The position numbers and the translations under genes were made by a program. Below, piece by piece: positions 1-7,540 of a DNA stretch of 26,311 nucleotides. The notes beneath the pieces are model-generated. The model worked only from the letters and a program-made list of their open reading frames with translations, was not told the DNA's origin and made no database searches. Every line of letters begins with the position of its first letter. The stretch's first letter is position 1. Origin of the DNA: Spirochaetota bacterium. GTDB taxonomy: Bacteria > Spirochaetota > Brevinematia > DTOW01. The DNA is taken from positions 1 to 26,311 of the forward strand of contig JAPYWX010000005.1 in assembly GCA_028276145.1 (NCBI GenBank), given 5' to 3'.

Positions 1-52
1 CTTTAAATTAATTGCTTAAAGTACTCAGTCATTACTAACACTTTTTGTTTAA

Positions 53-86
53 ACACTCTGAAGAGTGTAGAGATGCTCTGCATCTC
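53..86. repeat. Two adjacent short hairpins upstream of the GGDEF gene
   Basis: The first hairpin (53-68) has arms ACACTCT and AGAGTGT around GA. The second (70-86) has arms GAGATGC and GCATCTC around the triloop TCT. Neither is followed by a T-tract, so they do not look like intrinsic terminators. The second belongs to the GC-triloop hairpin family that recurs in other gene-free gaps of this window. Confidence 0.6.
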
Positions 87-144
87 CTAAATAAAAAACA
101 TAACAGTTTCTCAGTAATTGAGTGCTAATTTTCTAGCAAAGTTC

Positions 145-162
145 TTCAAATTTGAATTTGAA
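145..162. promoter_or_regulatory. Palindrome TTCAAATTTGAA ahead of the GGDEF gene
   Basis: A perfect 12-bp palindrome (145-156) lies 32 bp before the GGDEF start, and its second half TTTGAA is repeated directly at 157-162. Position and symmetry would suit an operator, but the sequence is so AT-rich that chance is a real alternative. No convincing Shine-Dalgarno sequence lies between it and the ATG. Confidence 0.25.
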
Positions 163-187
163 AATAAAGTAAAGTAATAATTTTTTT

Positions 188-1048
188 ATGGCTAACATTG
201 AAATTAGCAGAATACTGAGAGCCAGGATAATAGACCTTTTAAATCAGGAATACCTTCTAGGTGAAAAACTCTTCGAAGAGATCGATAATCTCTACAACTC
301 CATAGAAAACCAAAGTGACAAAGAAATTTTTTACTCAAGCCTACTTGAAATTATCTCACACCTAGAATTTCCCGAAGATATTGCTAAAGAGCATTGGAAC
401 AAAATAAAAGAAAGACACATTGAACTATCAAAAAAGCTAGGCAGAGCTGTAAGTATAAGAACAGCCGTTATAGATTATTTCACATACAACACAGAAGTTT
501 TAAAAAACCCCGTTGTTATAGAAATCTTCTTATACGATTCATCAATGCTAAAAGTTTATGTAGACGAAATGACAGGACTTTATAACTACAGGTACTTCAA
601 GGAAGCTCTCTGGGCTGAAAGCAAAAGAGCAGAAAGGTACAACCTTTTCTTCTCAGTAGCGATCATAGACATAGATGACCTAAAAAATATAAATGCTAAG
701 TACGGGGAAGATGTAGGTACAAATGTTATAAAAACATTTGCAAAGACAATTGACCTTAACAAAAGAGCAGAAGATGTCGTTTGTAGATACGGAGGCGATG
801 AATTCATAATACTCCTGCCGGAAACTAGCAAAGCTGGAGCTATAGCCTTCCTCAGTAGAATCAAAAGAAAATTCGAAGATTTAATGAAAGAAAAGGGAAT
901 TAATGTAACTATAAGTTCTGGTACAAGTGAATTCCCCTCAGACACAAAGGACCCCGTAACATTGGTTGACTTAGCCGATAAAGCTCTATATGTCGCAAAG
1001 CTTAGAGGCAAAGATAAAATAATTGCTTGGAACAAGGGATTAATATAA
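188..1048 (+). CDS. GGDEF-domain cyclic-dinucleotide synthase (286 aa), variant nucleotide pocket
   Basis: Cytoplasmic protein with a helical N-terminal half (residues 1-125, no transmembrane segment, family not recognised) and a C-terminal GGDEF domain (about 126-280). The signature RYGGDEF is at 200-206 and a product-inhibition RxxD motif (R193-D196) sits exactly five residues before GGDEF, so an active, feedback-regulated enzyme is plausible. The metal Asp (D161 in DIDDLKNIN) and guanine-contacting Asn (N169) are present. Aligned with PleD, the second guanine-contacting residue (Asp in the GHDIGDEV stretch) is Thr178 here (GEDVGTNV) and the Asp after Asn is Ala170. A change at this position is the hallmark of Hypr GGDEFs that make cyclic GMP-AMP, so the product should not be assumed to be c-di-GMP. 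The stop overlaps the coaD start by one base. Confidence 0.9.
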   Translation: MANIEISRILRARIIDLLNQEYLLGEKLFEEIDNLYNSIENQSDKEIFYSSLLEIISHLEFPEDIAKEHWNKIKERHIELSKKLGRAVSIRTAVIDYFTYNTEVLKNPVVIEIFLYDSSMLKVYVDEMTGLYNYRYFKEALWAESKRAERYNLFFSVAIIDIDDLKNINAKYGEDVGTNVIKTFAKTIDLNKRAEDVVCRYGGDEFIILLPETSKAGAIAFLSRIKRKFEDLMKEKGINVTISSGTSEFPSDTKDPVTLVDLADKALYVAKLRGKDKIIAWNKGLI

Positions 1049-1542
1049 TGGAAAGAATTGTTGTCTACCCTGGAACTTTCGACCCAATAACAAACGGTCA
1101 TGTTGACCTAATCATTAGAGCACTCAAATTATTTGACAAGGTAATCGTGGCTATTCCTGAAGAAGTTTGTCATAAAAATCCATTGTTCTCAGTAGAAGAA
1201 AGGCTAGAAATGATAAAAGAAATATTCAAGGATAATGAGAAAGTAGAGGTTAAAACCTTCAAAGGCTTACTCGTTGATTTTGTAAAAGATGTAGGAGCAT
1301 TAGCAATAATAAGAGGACTAAGAGCTGTATCAGACTTTGAATATGAACTTCAGATGGCTCTGATGAATTCACATCTCTCCGGCGTAGAAACAATATTCTT
1401 CATGTCCAGTGAAGAAAACATGTTCGTCAGTTCCTCAATAGTAAAAGAAGTGGCTAAATTTGGCGGGGATGTTAGCAACAAAGTCCCTAAAATAGTATAC
1501 GAGAAACTTAGAGAGAAATTTCAAACCACTAACAACAAATAA
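1048..1542 (+). CDS. coaD: Phosphopantetheine adenylyltransferase
   Basis: Catalyses the penultimate step of coenzyme A synthesis, transferring AMP from ATP to 4'-phosphopantetheine. The protein is 164 aa, the usual family length. The N-terminus VVYPGTFDPITNGH contains the nucleotidyltransferase (T/H)xGH motif (TNGH, residues 15-18), and the later segment FVSSSIVKEVAKFGGDV matches the conserved family C-terminal nucleotide-binding motif. The reading frame opens upstream at a TTG (1027), but the ATG at 1048 gives the canonical N-terminus and overlaps the preceding stop as TAATG, a classic coupling arrangement; I chose it. Co-translation with the GGDEF gene is likely. Confidence 0.97.
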   Translation: MERIVVYPGTFDPITNGHVDLIIRALKLFDKVIVAIPEEVCHKNPLFSVEERLEMIKEIFKDNEKVEVKTFKGLLVDFVKDVGALAIIRGLRAVSDFEYELQMALMNSHLSGVETIFFMSSEENMFVSSSIVKEVAKFGGDVSNKVPKIVYEKLREKFQTTNNK

Positions 1543-1602
1543 TATTGATAAAAAATCTTTCAAACATCAAAATATTAATAGTTAAAACCAACGGAGGAGA
1601 AA

Positions 1603-1779
1603 ATGAACAACACTGAGATAAGTATGGACTTTGAAATACTAATCCAGGAAATCAATGACATTTCTAAGATACTAAACGATGAGCTATACAACTCGGAAAA
1701 CAGTAATTACTACATTGACATTCTAGACACCCTAGAGTATATAGCAGAAAAGTTAAGAAATTTCATCTTGGGTAAATAA
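1603..1779 (+). CDS. Small acidic protein of unknown function (58 aa)
   Basis: Short ORF beginning MNNTEISMDF and ending RNFILGK. It has one of the best ribosome-binding sites in the window, GGAGGAG at 1593-1599, with GGAGG five bases before the ATG. The protein is rich in Asp, Glu, Ile and Leu and looks fully helical (two amphipathic stretches, about 8-30 and 36-57), with no signal peptide or membrane segment. It follows coaD by 60 bp and precedes the next gene by 5 bp, so it is probably co-transcribed with both. I recognise no family. The strong SD and tight spacing argue that it is a real gene, possibly a partner of the protein encoded next. Confidence 0.65.
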   Translation: MNNTEISMDFEILIQEINDISKILNDELYNSENSNYYIDILDTLEYIAEKLRNFILGK

Positions 1780-1784
1780 GCATT

Positions 1785-2435
1785 ATGGATAGCCTATCAG
1801 AAATTCTGATACCTAAACTATTCGTATTCTCAAAATTTCTGAACTATAAATCTATCGTAGGACCAAAAATATTTTTTGATGAAGAATTCCTAACACCTGA
1901 TTTTATAATGTACAATGATAAAGTAGCTTTTGTATGGGAATGGAGCAGACATAGGCTAGACGGCAGGAAAAAGAAACAATTACAAAAGTACCACAGATTA
2001 GCCAGTAAAAAAGAATTCTTCGGAGAAGTAAACTTCAAAGGAGAACACATAAAAGTAATCTTTTTAGTTCTAGAAAAGTATTATAGAGAATACCTTAATT
2101 TCATAAAACACAATAACTTAAACATTAACCTTTCATACATAAACTTTGATGAAAGGAATCAACACAAGTTAGTTCTACCCAAAAGTCTAGAAGAGTTAAA
2201 CACAGTAAACTCACTACAAATCCCTACAGACTACTTTTGTAAAATAGATGTTGACAATTTTAGCTTCCTAAAAATGGAAAAACACCTAAGGAATTTCATT
2301 AGTAATAACATTTTCGATGTTGAAGAGATAATACTCAAACTAGTAAGCAAAGAACTATTTTCAATCTTTTCACCAAGCCTAAGAAGTAAATTAAAAAAGT
2401 CAATTTTGAAACACATAAGTACTATACTAATGTGA
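1785..2435 (+). CDS. Possible PD-(D/E)XK nuclease-fold protein (216 aa)
   Basis: Not assigned to a named family. The N-terminal third carries a pattern like the PD-(D/E)XK nuclease fold: TPDF (Asp39), a strand-turn-strand, then FVWEWSR (Glu52), and QLQKY (Gln65-Tyr69), matching the QxxxY motif that follows the catalytic strand in RecB/Cas4-type nucleases. The expected Lys two residues after Glu52 is Ser54; a run of Lys/Arg (RKKK, 61-64) follows. It could be an enzyme with a relocated lysine, an inactive DNA-binding relative, or a chance match. The remainder (about 85-216) is Asn- and Lys-rich and mostly helical. The start lies 5 bp after the 58-aa ORF. No methyltransferase or other restriction gene is visible nearby. 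Confidence 0.75.
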   Translation: MDSLSEILIPKLFVFSKFLNYKSIVGPKIFFDEEFLTPDFIMYNDKVAFVWEWSRHRLDGRKKKQLQKYHRLASKKEFFGEVNFKGEHIKVIFLVLEKYYREYLNFIKHNNLNINLSYINFDERNQHKLVLPKSLEELNTVNSLQIPTDYFCKIDVDNFSFLKMEKHLRNFISNNIFDVEEIILKLVSKELFSIFSPSLRSKLKKSILKHISTILM

Positions 2436-2684
2436 ATTCTAAAGTTTCATATAGGCAAAGGTATTCCAAAAAAATTAGGTAAAATAACTCTCCCTACACT
2501 CTAAAGCTTATTAAAAAAGCATCTAAGTAAGTATAGAATGAAAACAATCGTTTCTCAGATTTTCGATGTAAAAAACAGCGAAAAAACAGTTTTCTCTTGC
2601 TAAGAAAAACTCCTCAGAATAATTAAAATAATTTGACTATATTCAAGTACTTATTAAAAACTTTTCACCAAAAGAGGAGCACAT
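2436..2684. other. Intergenic gap with ugd ribosome-binding site
   Basis: 249 bp without a recognisable gene, RNA or strong inverted repeat. The only clear signal is GAGGAG at 2674-2679, correctly placed for the ugd ATG at 2685. A TTGACT at 2633-2638 resembles a -35 element, but no -10 box lies at the right distance. Confidence 0.6.
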
Positions 2685-4067
2685 ATGGGGTTTGAAAAAA
2701 CTATAGCGTGTATAGGTGCAGGGTATGTCGGTGGACCTACGATGTCAGTGATAGCCTACAAGTGTCCACAGTACAAGGTAATAGTTGTAGACATAGATGA
2801 AGAGAGAATAAGAAGATGGAACTCCGATAACCTTCCCGTCTATGAACCAGGACTAGACGAAATAGTAAAAGAGGTAAGAGGTAAAAATCTCTTTTTTACA
2901 ACAGATCTCGAAGGAGCAGTAAAAGAAGCAGAGATAATATTCATCAGTGTCAACACCCCAACCAAGGAATATGGAGTGGGTAAAGGAATGGCTTCTGACC
3001 TTAGGTACTTAGAAAAAGCAGCAAGGGATATAATGAAATACGCAAATGGAGACAAGATAATAGTTGAGAAAAGCACTGTGCCAGTGAGAGCAGCAGAAGC
3101 AATAAGTAAAGTTCTATCAGGTTCAAAAAAGTACCACTTTGAAGTTGTATCTAATCCTGAATTTTTGGCGGAAGGAACAGCAATAAACGACCTACTTTAT
3201 CCTGACAGAGTCCTAATCGGTTCAAGAGAAACACCTGAAGGAATAAAGGCAAGAGAAGAAATAGTAAAGATATACGAAAACTGGGTACCTAGGGAAAAGA
3301 TTATCACCTCAAACATTTGGAGTAGTGAATTATCAAAACTAGCAGCAAACGCATTCTTAGCACAAAGAATATCATCTATAAATTCACTAACACCTCTATG
3401 TGAAATTGTGGGTGCTGACATAGAAGAAGTTTCCAAAAACATAGGATTAGACAGCAGAATAGGTAATAAATTCCTCAAAGCGAGCGTAGGATTCGGCGGC
3501 TCGTGCTTCAAAAAAGATATCTTGAACCTTGTCTATATACTCAGGTCATACGGGTTAGAGGAATCTGCAGATTACTGGATGAAGGTAGTCGAAATAAACG
3601 AATACCAAAAGACTAGATTTGTCTACAACATGATAAAAGAAATGTCCAATACACTAGCTGACAAAAAAATAGCTGTCTTCGGTTTTGCATTTAAAGCTAA
3701 CACCAATGATACGAGAGAAAGTGCAGCAATAACCGTAGTAAAGAAATTACTAGAAGAAAAAGCAATTGTAAGTATAGTAGATCCTAAAGCGTTAGAGAAC
3801 GCTAAGAAAGACCTAAAAGATGTTAAAGGTACCGTTTTCTACACAGAAGACCCCTACGAAGCAGTAAAAGACGCAGACGCCATAGCAGTACTCACAGAAT
3901 GGGAGATATTTAAGAAACTAGATTACGAAAAAATATACGAGTTAATGAGAAAACCAGCATTCATATTTGACGGTAGAAATATCCTTGATCATAATAACCT
4001 CTTCAGAATAGGATTCAATGTCTATCCAATAGGTAAGAAACCATTAACACACTTTGAGAAAATTTAA
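2685..4067 (+). CDS. ugd: UDP-glucose 6-dehydrogenase, long (animal-like) type
   Basis: Oxidises UDP-glucose twice with NAD+ to UDP-glucuronate, a precursor for surface polysaccharide. At 460 aa it is longer than most bacterial Ugd proteins and follows the animal UGDH sequence closely, for example GAGYVGGPT (NAD-binding, 11-19), WNSDNLPVYEPGL (45-57), STVPVRAAE (130-138), NPEFLAEGTA (157-166), WVPREKI (200-206), ELSKLAANAFLAQR (215-228) and FGGSCF (270-275). Catalytic Cys274, Lys218 and Asp278, and Glu163, are present. The C-terminal UDP-binding domain has DTRES and AFIFDGR. The start is supported by GAGGAG 5 bp upstream. Its stop abuts the stop of the convergent phosphatase gene with no base between. 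No glycosyltransferase cluster adjoins it. Confidence 0.96.
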   Translation: MGFEKTIACIGAGYVGGPTMSVIAYKCPQYKVIVVDIDEERIRRWNSDNLPVYEPGLDEIVKEVRGKNLFFTTDLEGAVKEAEIIFISVNTPTKEYGVGKGMASDLRYLEKAARDIMKYANGDKIIVEKSTVPVRAAEAISKVLSGSKKYHFEVVSNPEFLAEGTAINDLLYPDRVLIGSRETPEGIKAREEIVKIYENWVPREKIITSNIWSSELSKLAANAFLAQRISSINSLTPLCEIVGADIEEVSKNIGLDSRIGNKFLKASVGFGGSCFKKDILNLVYILRSYGLEESADYWMKVVEINEYQKTRFVYNMIKEMSNTLADKKIAVFGFAFKANTNDTRESAAITVVKKLLEEKAIVSIVDPKALENAKKDLKDVKGTVFYTEDPYEAVKDADAIAVLTEWEIFKKLDYEKIYELMRKPAFIFDGRNILDHNNLFRIGFNVYPIGKKPLTHFEKI

Positions 4068-5855
4068 TCAGAGCACCTTAATCACACCCAAAGAAATATC
4101 ATCTCCGTAATCAGGATGATTTGAGCTGAAATTTTTCACTTCTTCTAAAATTCTTTCAGCAATTTCTTTAGAGCTTAAATGTTTGTTCTTTAAAGCAATC
4201 TCAAAAATTCTTTTTTCTCCGAAAAACTCACCTCTATCGTTAACACTCTCAGAAATTCCATCAGAATACACAACAATTATATCACCACTTTGAAGTTCTA
4301 CCCTAGCAGATTCGTATACAGAAGTGCTAAAAATACCCAAAGGTACACCTTTGGTATGTAAATTTATTATATTACTACCTCTAATCAAAAATTGTTGTCC
4401 ATGGCCTGCGTTTGAAAAGTTCAAAACCCTTTTACTTTCATCAACTATTCCTAAGAAAACAGTTGCGAACATGCTACTCTCAGAAGACTCACAAAGAACG
4501 GCGTTAGAAAGGTCAAAAATCTTTTTAGGCTCTTTGAACTCATATGAAAAAGCTTTTATTATAGATTTAGAAGCAGCCATGAAAATTGATGCTGGCAATC
4601 CTTTACCTGAAACATCCCCCAAAAAGAAACAAATTTCCCTCTCACTTATTCTATAAACATCATAAAAATCACCACCTACTACATGGTGCGGTGTCAGAGT
4701 GAAGTAAATATCTAGCAAGTTGCTAACATCAAAAAACCTAGGCAGCAAATCCATCTGGATTTGCCTAGATATTTCTAATTCTTTGTTTAATGTCTCAATT
4801 TTAATTCTATCTTCATACATTCTAACACTATCATAAGCAAGTCCCACTTGGTTAGCAACAACTTCTAGAAAACCTATATCATCCTGAGTTATCTTCACCC
4901 CTTCTCTAAACTCTGTTATATTAATAATCCCAACAATCTTACCTTGGCTCTTTATAGGTAAAGATACAAAAGATTTACCTCTATACCTGAGCCTTTTATT
5001 TCTGCCAAAACGAGTATCTTTATCCATGTCACTAACGAAAACATAATATCCACTATTGAACACAAATGCAGATGGTCTAAAAGTATCCCTTATATCTACT
5101 CTGACATTATTGGCAATTTCTTCGTCTATACCCATACAAGCTTCTATACGTAGAGTCCTAGTAGCTTCATCAAAAAGCATTATAGAAACCCTATCGGCTC
5201 CAGCAATCTCCGAAATAACCGAAACAATCTTTTTGAATAAGCTTTTTCTATCAGGAATTGAAGATATCGTATAATTACTTATGTCATAAAGGTACGCTAA
5301 CTCTCTGGCTTTCTGGTTTAAATCTTTTATCAAAGTAGCGTTGTTTATAGCGATTGCTGCCTGTTCAGCAAAAATGCTAAGCATTTCCAAGTCTTCTTCA
5401 TTAAAATCTCTACCATCAATCTTATTAACAACTTCTATAACACCAATAACTATACCACCCTTTACAAGCGGTACCCCCAAAAGCTTTCTTGTCTTCATTC
5501 CACTTACTTTATCAACATCACCAAAAAATCTTGGGTCATTTCCAGTGTCGTTCGAGATAACTGGGGTGTTGTTAGTAAAAATGTAACCCGCTATACCTTT
5601 ATTAGCCGGAATTTTAAGACCCTCTAGTTTTTCTCTTCCCTCACCAACAACTACCTCAAAAGTAAGAAATTGTCCCGTATCATCAGCAAGTAACAAAGAG
5701 CCACCTTCAGTATTGATGAGCTCTATAGCAGAAAAAAGGATAGAAGATACGACTTCTCTGAAGTCGGTAGAAGAATTTATCTTCTTGTTTATCTCTAGAA
5801 TCCTTTTTAGTTTATTACTATGATTTTTCTCCTTCGTTTCCTTGCTGAGATTCAT
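4068..5855 (-). CDS. GAF-GAF-PP2C (RsbU/SpoIIE-type) serine phosphatase
   Basis: Cytoplasmic 595-aa regulator. It has two GAF sensor domains (about 30-175 and 205-345), a linker helix with the EISRQIQMDLLPR motif (361-373) typical of RsbU-like proteins, and a C-terminal PP2C domain (about 375-595). Metal-binding motifs are intact: GGDFYDV (394-400), GDVSGKG (413-419), NAGH (482-485), SDGISE (531-536) and the final DD (585-586). Such phosphatases dephosphorylate STAS anti-anti-sigma proteins, and one is encoded just upstream with a 38-bp overlap between the two genes, so that protein is the obvious substrate. The ATG has no clear SD of its own, consistent with translational coupling. No HATPase anti-sigma kinase is visible in the window. 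GAF ligands cannot be read from sequence. Confidence 0.93.
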   Translation of the reverse strand: MNLSKETKEKNHSNKLKRILEINKKINSSTDFREVVSSILFSAIELINTEGGSLLLADDTGQFLTFEVVVGEGREKLEGLKIPANKGIAGYIFTNNTPVISNDTGNDPRFFGDVDKVSGMKTRKLLGVPLVKGGIVIGVIEVVNKIDGRDFNEEDLEMLSIFAEQAAIAINNATLIKDLNQKARELAYLYDISNYTISSIPDRKSLFKKIVSVISEIAGADRVSIMLFDEATRTLRIEACMGIDEEIANNVRVDIRDTFRPSAFVFNSGYYVFVSDMDKDTRFGRNKRLRYRGKSFVSLPIKSQGKIVGIINITEFREGVKITQDDIGFLEVVANQVGLAYDSVRMYEDRIKIETLNKELEISRQIQMDLLPRFFDVSNLLDIYFTLTPHHVVGGDFYDVYRISEREICFFLGDVSGKGLPASIFMAASKSIIKAFSYEFKEPKKIFDLSNAVLCESSESSMFATVFLGIVDESKRVLNFSNAGHGQQFLIRGSNIINLHTKGVPLGIFSTSVYESARVELQSGDIIVVYSDGISESVNDRGEFFGEKRIFEIALKNKHLSSKEIAERILEEVKNFSSNHPDYGDDISLGVIKVL

Positions 5856-6348
5856 ATTTCTTTAACTCTTCCCTAAGTGTCCTCTCTAAAGACGCAAAAA
5901 GCTCCTTGTTCCTACCACCTGTCTGTATCAGTGAGCTATGAGCTTCTATAAGAAGCTTCAATTCAACGATATCTTTCTGTATATTCGCCTGTACATCCTT
6001 GTACTTTCCTATTATGTGTACATCAATATTTGTTATCTTGAGAACATCAGTTAAATCCATACTCGAGAGTATCTCCAAAACCTTAGTAGAAGGATTAAGT
6101 ATATAGAGCTCACCTTTACCAGATTTAGACAATTTTTTGTCAAACATCACAATAAGCCCAATAAATGAACTATCAAGGTGAACTGCCTCAGACAGATCAA
6201 AGTACAAGTTTAGCTTCGTATACTCCGAAATAAGTTTCTCTAGTTCCTCCTTAAGGTCCCTACAATACTCAACCACACCTTTACCTACAACCTTCACTAG
6301 TATCCCATCAGAAACAAAGTATATTAATATGTTTGATGTACTCATCAT
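5818..6348 (-). CDS. STAS-domain anti-sigma factor antagonist with helical tail
   Basis: 176 aa. Residues 1-112 form a STAS domain like SpoIIAA/RsbV: the strand LNLYFDLSEAVHLDSSFIGL (47-66) contains the DSS-x-[LI]-G switch motif, and by alignment with SpoIIAA the phosphorylated serine would be Ser61. Residues about 113-176 form a charged helical extension not found in minimal STAS proteins; it may mediate oligomerisation or partner choice. The gene precedes and overlaps the PP2C phosphatase, the usual arrangement of a partner-switching pair: a kinase phosphorylates the STAS serine and the phosphatase reverses it. The start is ATG-ATG; either could be used and neither has a good SD. Confidence 0.85.
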   Translation of the reverse strand: MMSTSNILIYFVSDGILVKVVGKGVVEYCRDLKEELEKLISEYTKLNLYFDLSEAVHLDSSFIGLIVMFDKKLSKSGKGELYILNPSTKVLEILSSMDLTDVLKITNIDVHIIGKYKDVQANIQKDIVELKLLIEAHSSLIQTGGRNKELFASLERTLREELKKYESQQGNEGEKS

Positions 6349-6415
6349 AAAATTTACAAAAAGTATTATTTATAATTTAATACCAAAATTCAAACAAAAT
6401 CAACACTAGCTAAAC

Positions 6416-7417
6416 CTAGAACATAAACTTCTCATTCACTGCCTTAAGCCCAATGTGAAAAAGGTTAACATCCCCCTGGTCGAAAGGTTCAATTGCCGGC
6501 TCCCTAAGCAAGTTGTTCTGTATAAATAACATTAACCTAATACCATTACCTTTTACGTAAAAACCAAACTCAAGATAATGCTCTTTAATAACCTCTTCTA
6601 TCCTACTCCACTGCCAAATTGGTCTGTCCCCTAGAAAATCAAACCAAAGATACCCCTTCGAGTAAAAGCCAAAGTTCTCTGCAATACTCAAATCTAAAAT
6701 ATACCCAAAACTCATAGAGTCAACAACTTTGTTGACTCTATAATAAGAATCGTTAATCAAGGTTTCAGTACCTATATAACCAGGGCCAAACGAAATACGA
6801 TACCAAACCATGTCATCAACAGATAAAATATAAAAATCATTCCTAAAAAACGGAAATACATTTAGCTTAACTCCCATGTACTCAAAAAGTTCTATAGGGT
6901 CAGGGAAAAACCTAAACATTACACTATCCCATATAATAACTCTAGCTCTAACTTCACGATACAGAGTAACCAGATCAGCGTTATCTACATCATGCTTACA
7001 CCTATGCGTAAAACTTACCTGAAAGTTAAAGTTATCGTACTTATAACTAACTAATATACCTTCCTGCCAATAGAATGCCCTAGGATCAAAGTAAATGATA
7101 TTGTTAGATGACGCTATAAGCTCTATATCGGAGTAAAGAAGCACACTGAAGGTATTCTTATACCTAAATAACTCACCAGAAACTCCAGCTTTAGCAATCC
7201 AGAAATGATTAAAGTCAGTATACGGCTCAGGTAAATATTTACCGAACTCAGCCCAAGCAGCAGTAAAAGTAAAGAAGTCAATATCATTTGTAGTAGAAGA
7301 TGATTTAAGAGGAGCAAAAAAAACATTTCTATCAATACTAACAACTGAAAAACCATCAACCAAAAAGCAAAGCAGGAAAAAAGCCAAAACAATAAATAAC
7401 TTAGAAGTTTTAAGCAT
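6416..7417 (-). CDS. Secreted, probably outer-membrane protein of unknown function
   Basis: The ATG at 7417 is chosen because it starts a textbook signal peptide (MLKTSKLFIVLAFFLLCFLV, cleavage probably near residue 24); the frame remains open upstream only to a TTG. The mature part (about 310 aa) is rich in alternating aromatic/hydrophobic strands and ends in a Phe (KFMF), both expected of an outer-membrane beta-barrel. A segment FTHRCKHDVDN (near residues 138-148) with two His, a Cys and two Asp stands out as a possible metal or ligand site. I do not recognise the family. It lies about 70 bp upstream of the STAS gene on the same strand, so co-transcription is possible. Confidence 0.75.
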   Translation of the reverse strand: MLKTSKLFIVLAFFLLCFLVDGFSVVSIDRNVFFAPLKSSSTTNDIDFFTFTAAWAEFGKYLPEPYTDFNHFWIAKAGVSGELFRYKNTFSVLLYSDIELIASSNNIIYFDPRAFYWQEGILVSYKYDNFNFQVSFTHRCKHDVDNADLVTLYREVRARVIIWDSVMFRFFPDPIELFEYMGVKLNVFPFFRNDFYILSVDDMVWYRISFGPGYIGTETLINDSYYRVNKVVDSMSFGYILDLSIAENFGFYSKGYLWFDFLGDRPIWQWSRIEEVIKEHYLEFGFYVKGNGIRLMLFIQNNLLREPAIEPFDQGDVNLFHIGLKAVNEKFMF

Positions 7418-7540
7418 ATTTTTCAAAAAATAAAACAAACCAATAAAGTGTTTCAAATATCTTACCAATATTTGGTTTAGAGGAATTATACCTAATTTTA
7501 AAATTCCATAAAACCAGCAAATTTAATTATACTTATTTTC

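Noticed and set aside
152..180. Promoter TTGAAT-17-TAATAA giving a leaderless GGDEF mRNA
   Set aside because: The -10 matches consensus at only three of six bases in a very AT-rich stretch; not distinguishable from chance.
586..1101. 171-aa minus-strand ORF opposite the GGDEF and coaD genes
   Set aside because: Shadow of two well-supported plus-strand genes; no recognisable motifs or SD.
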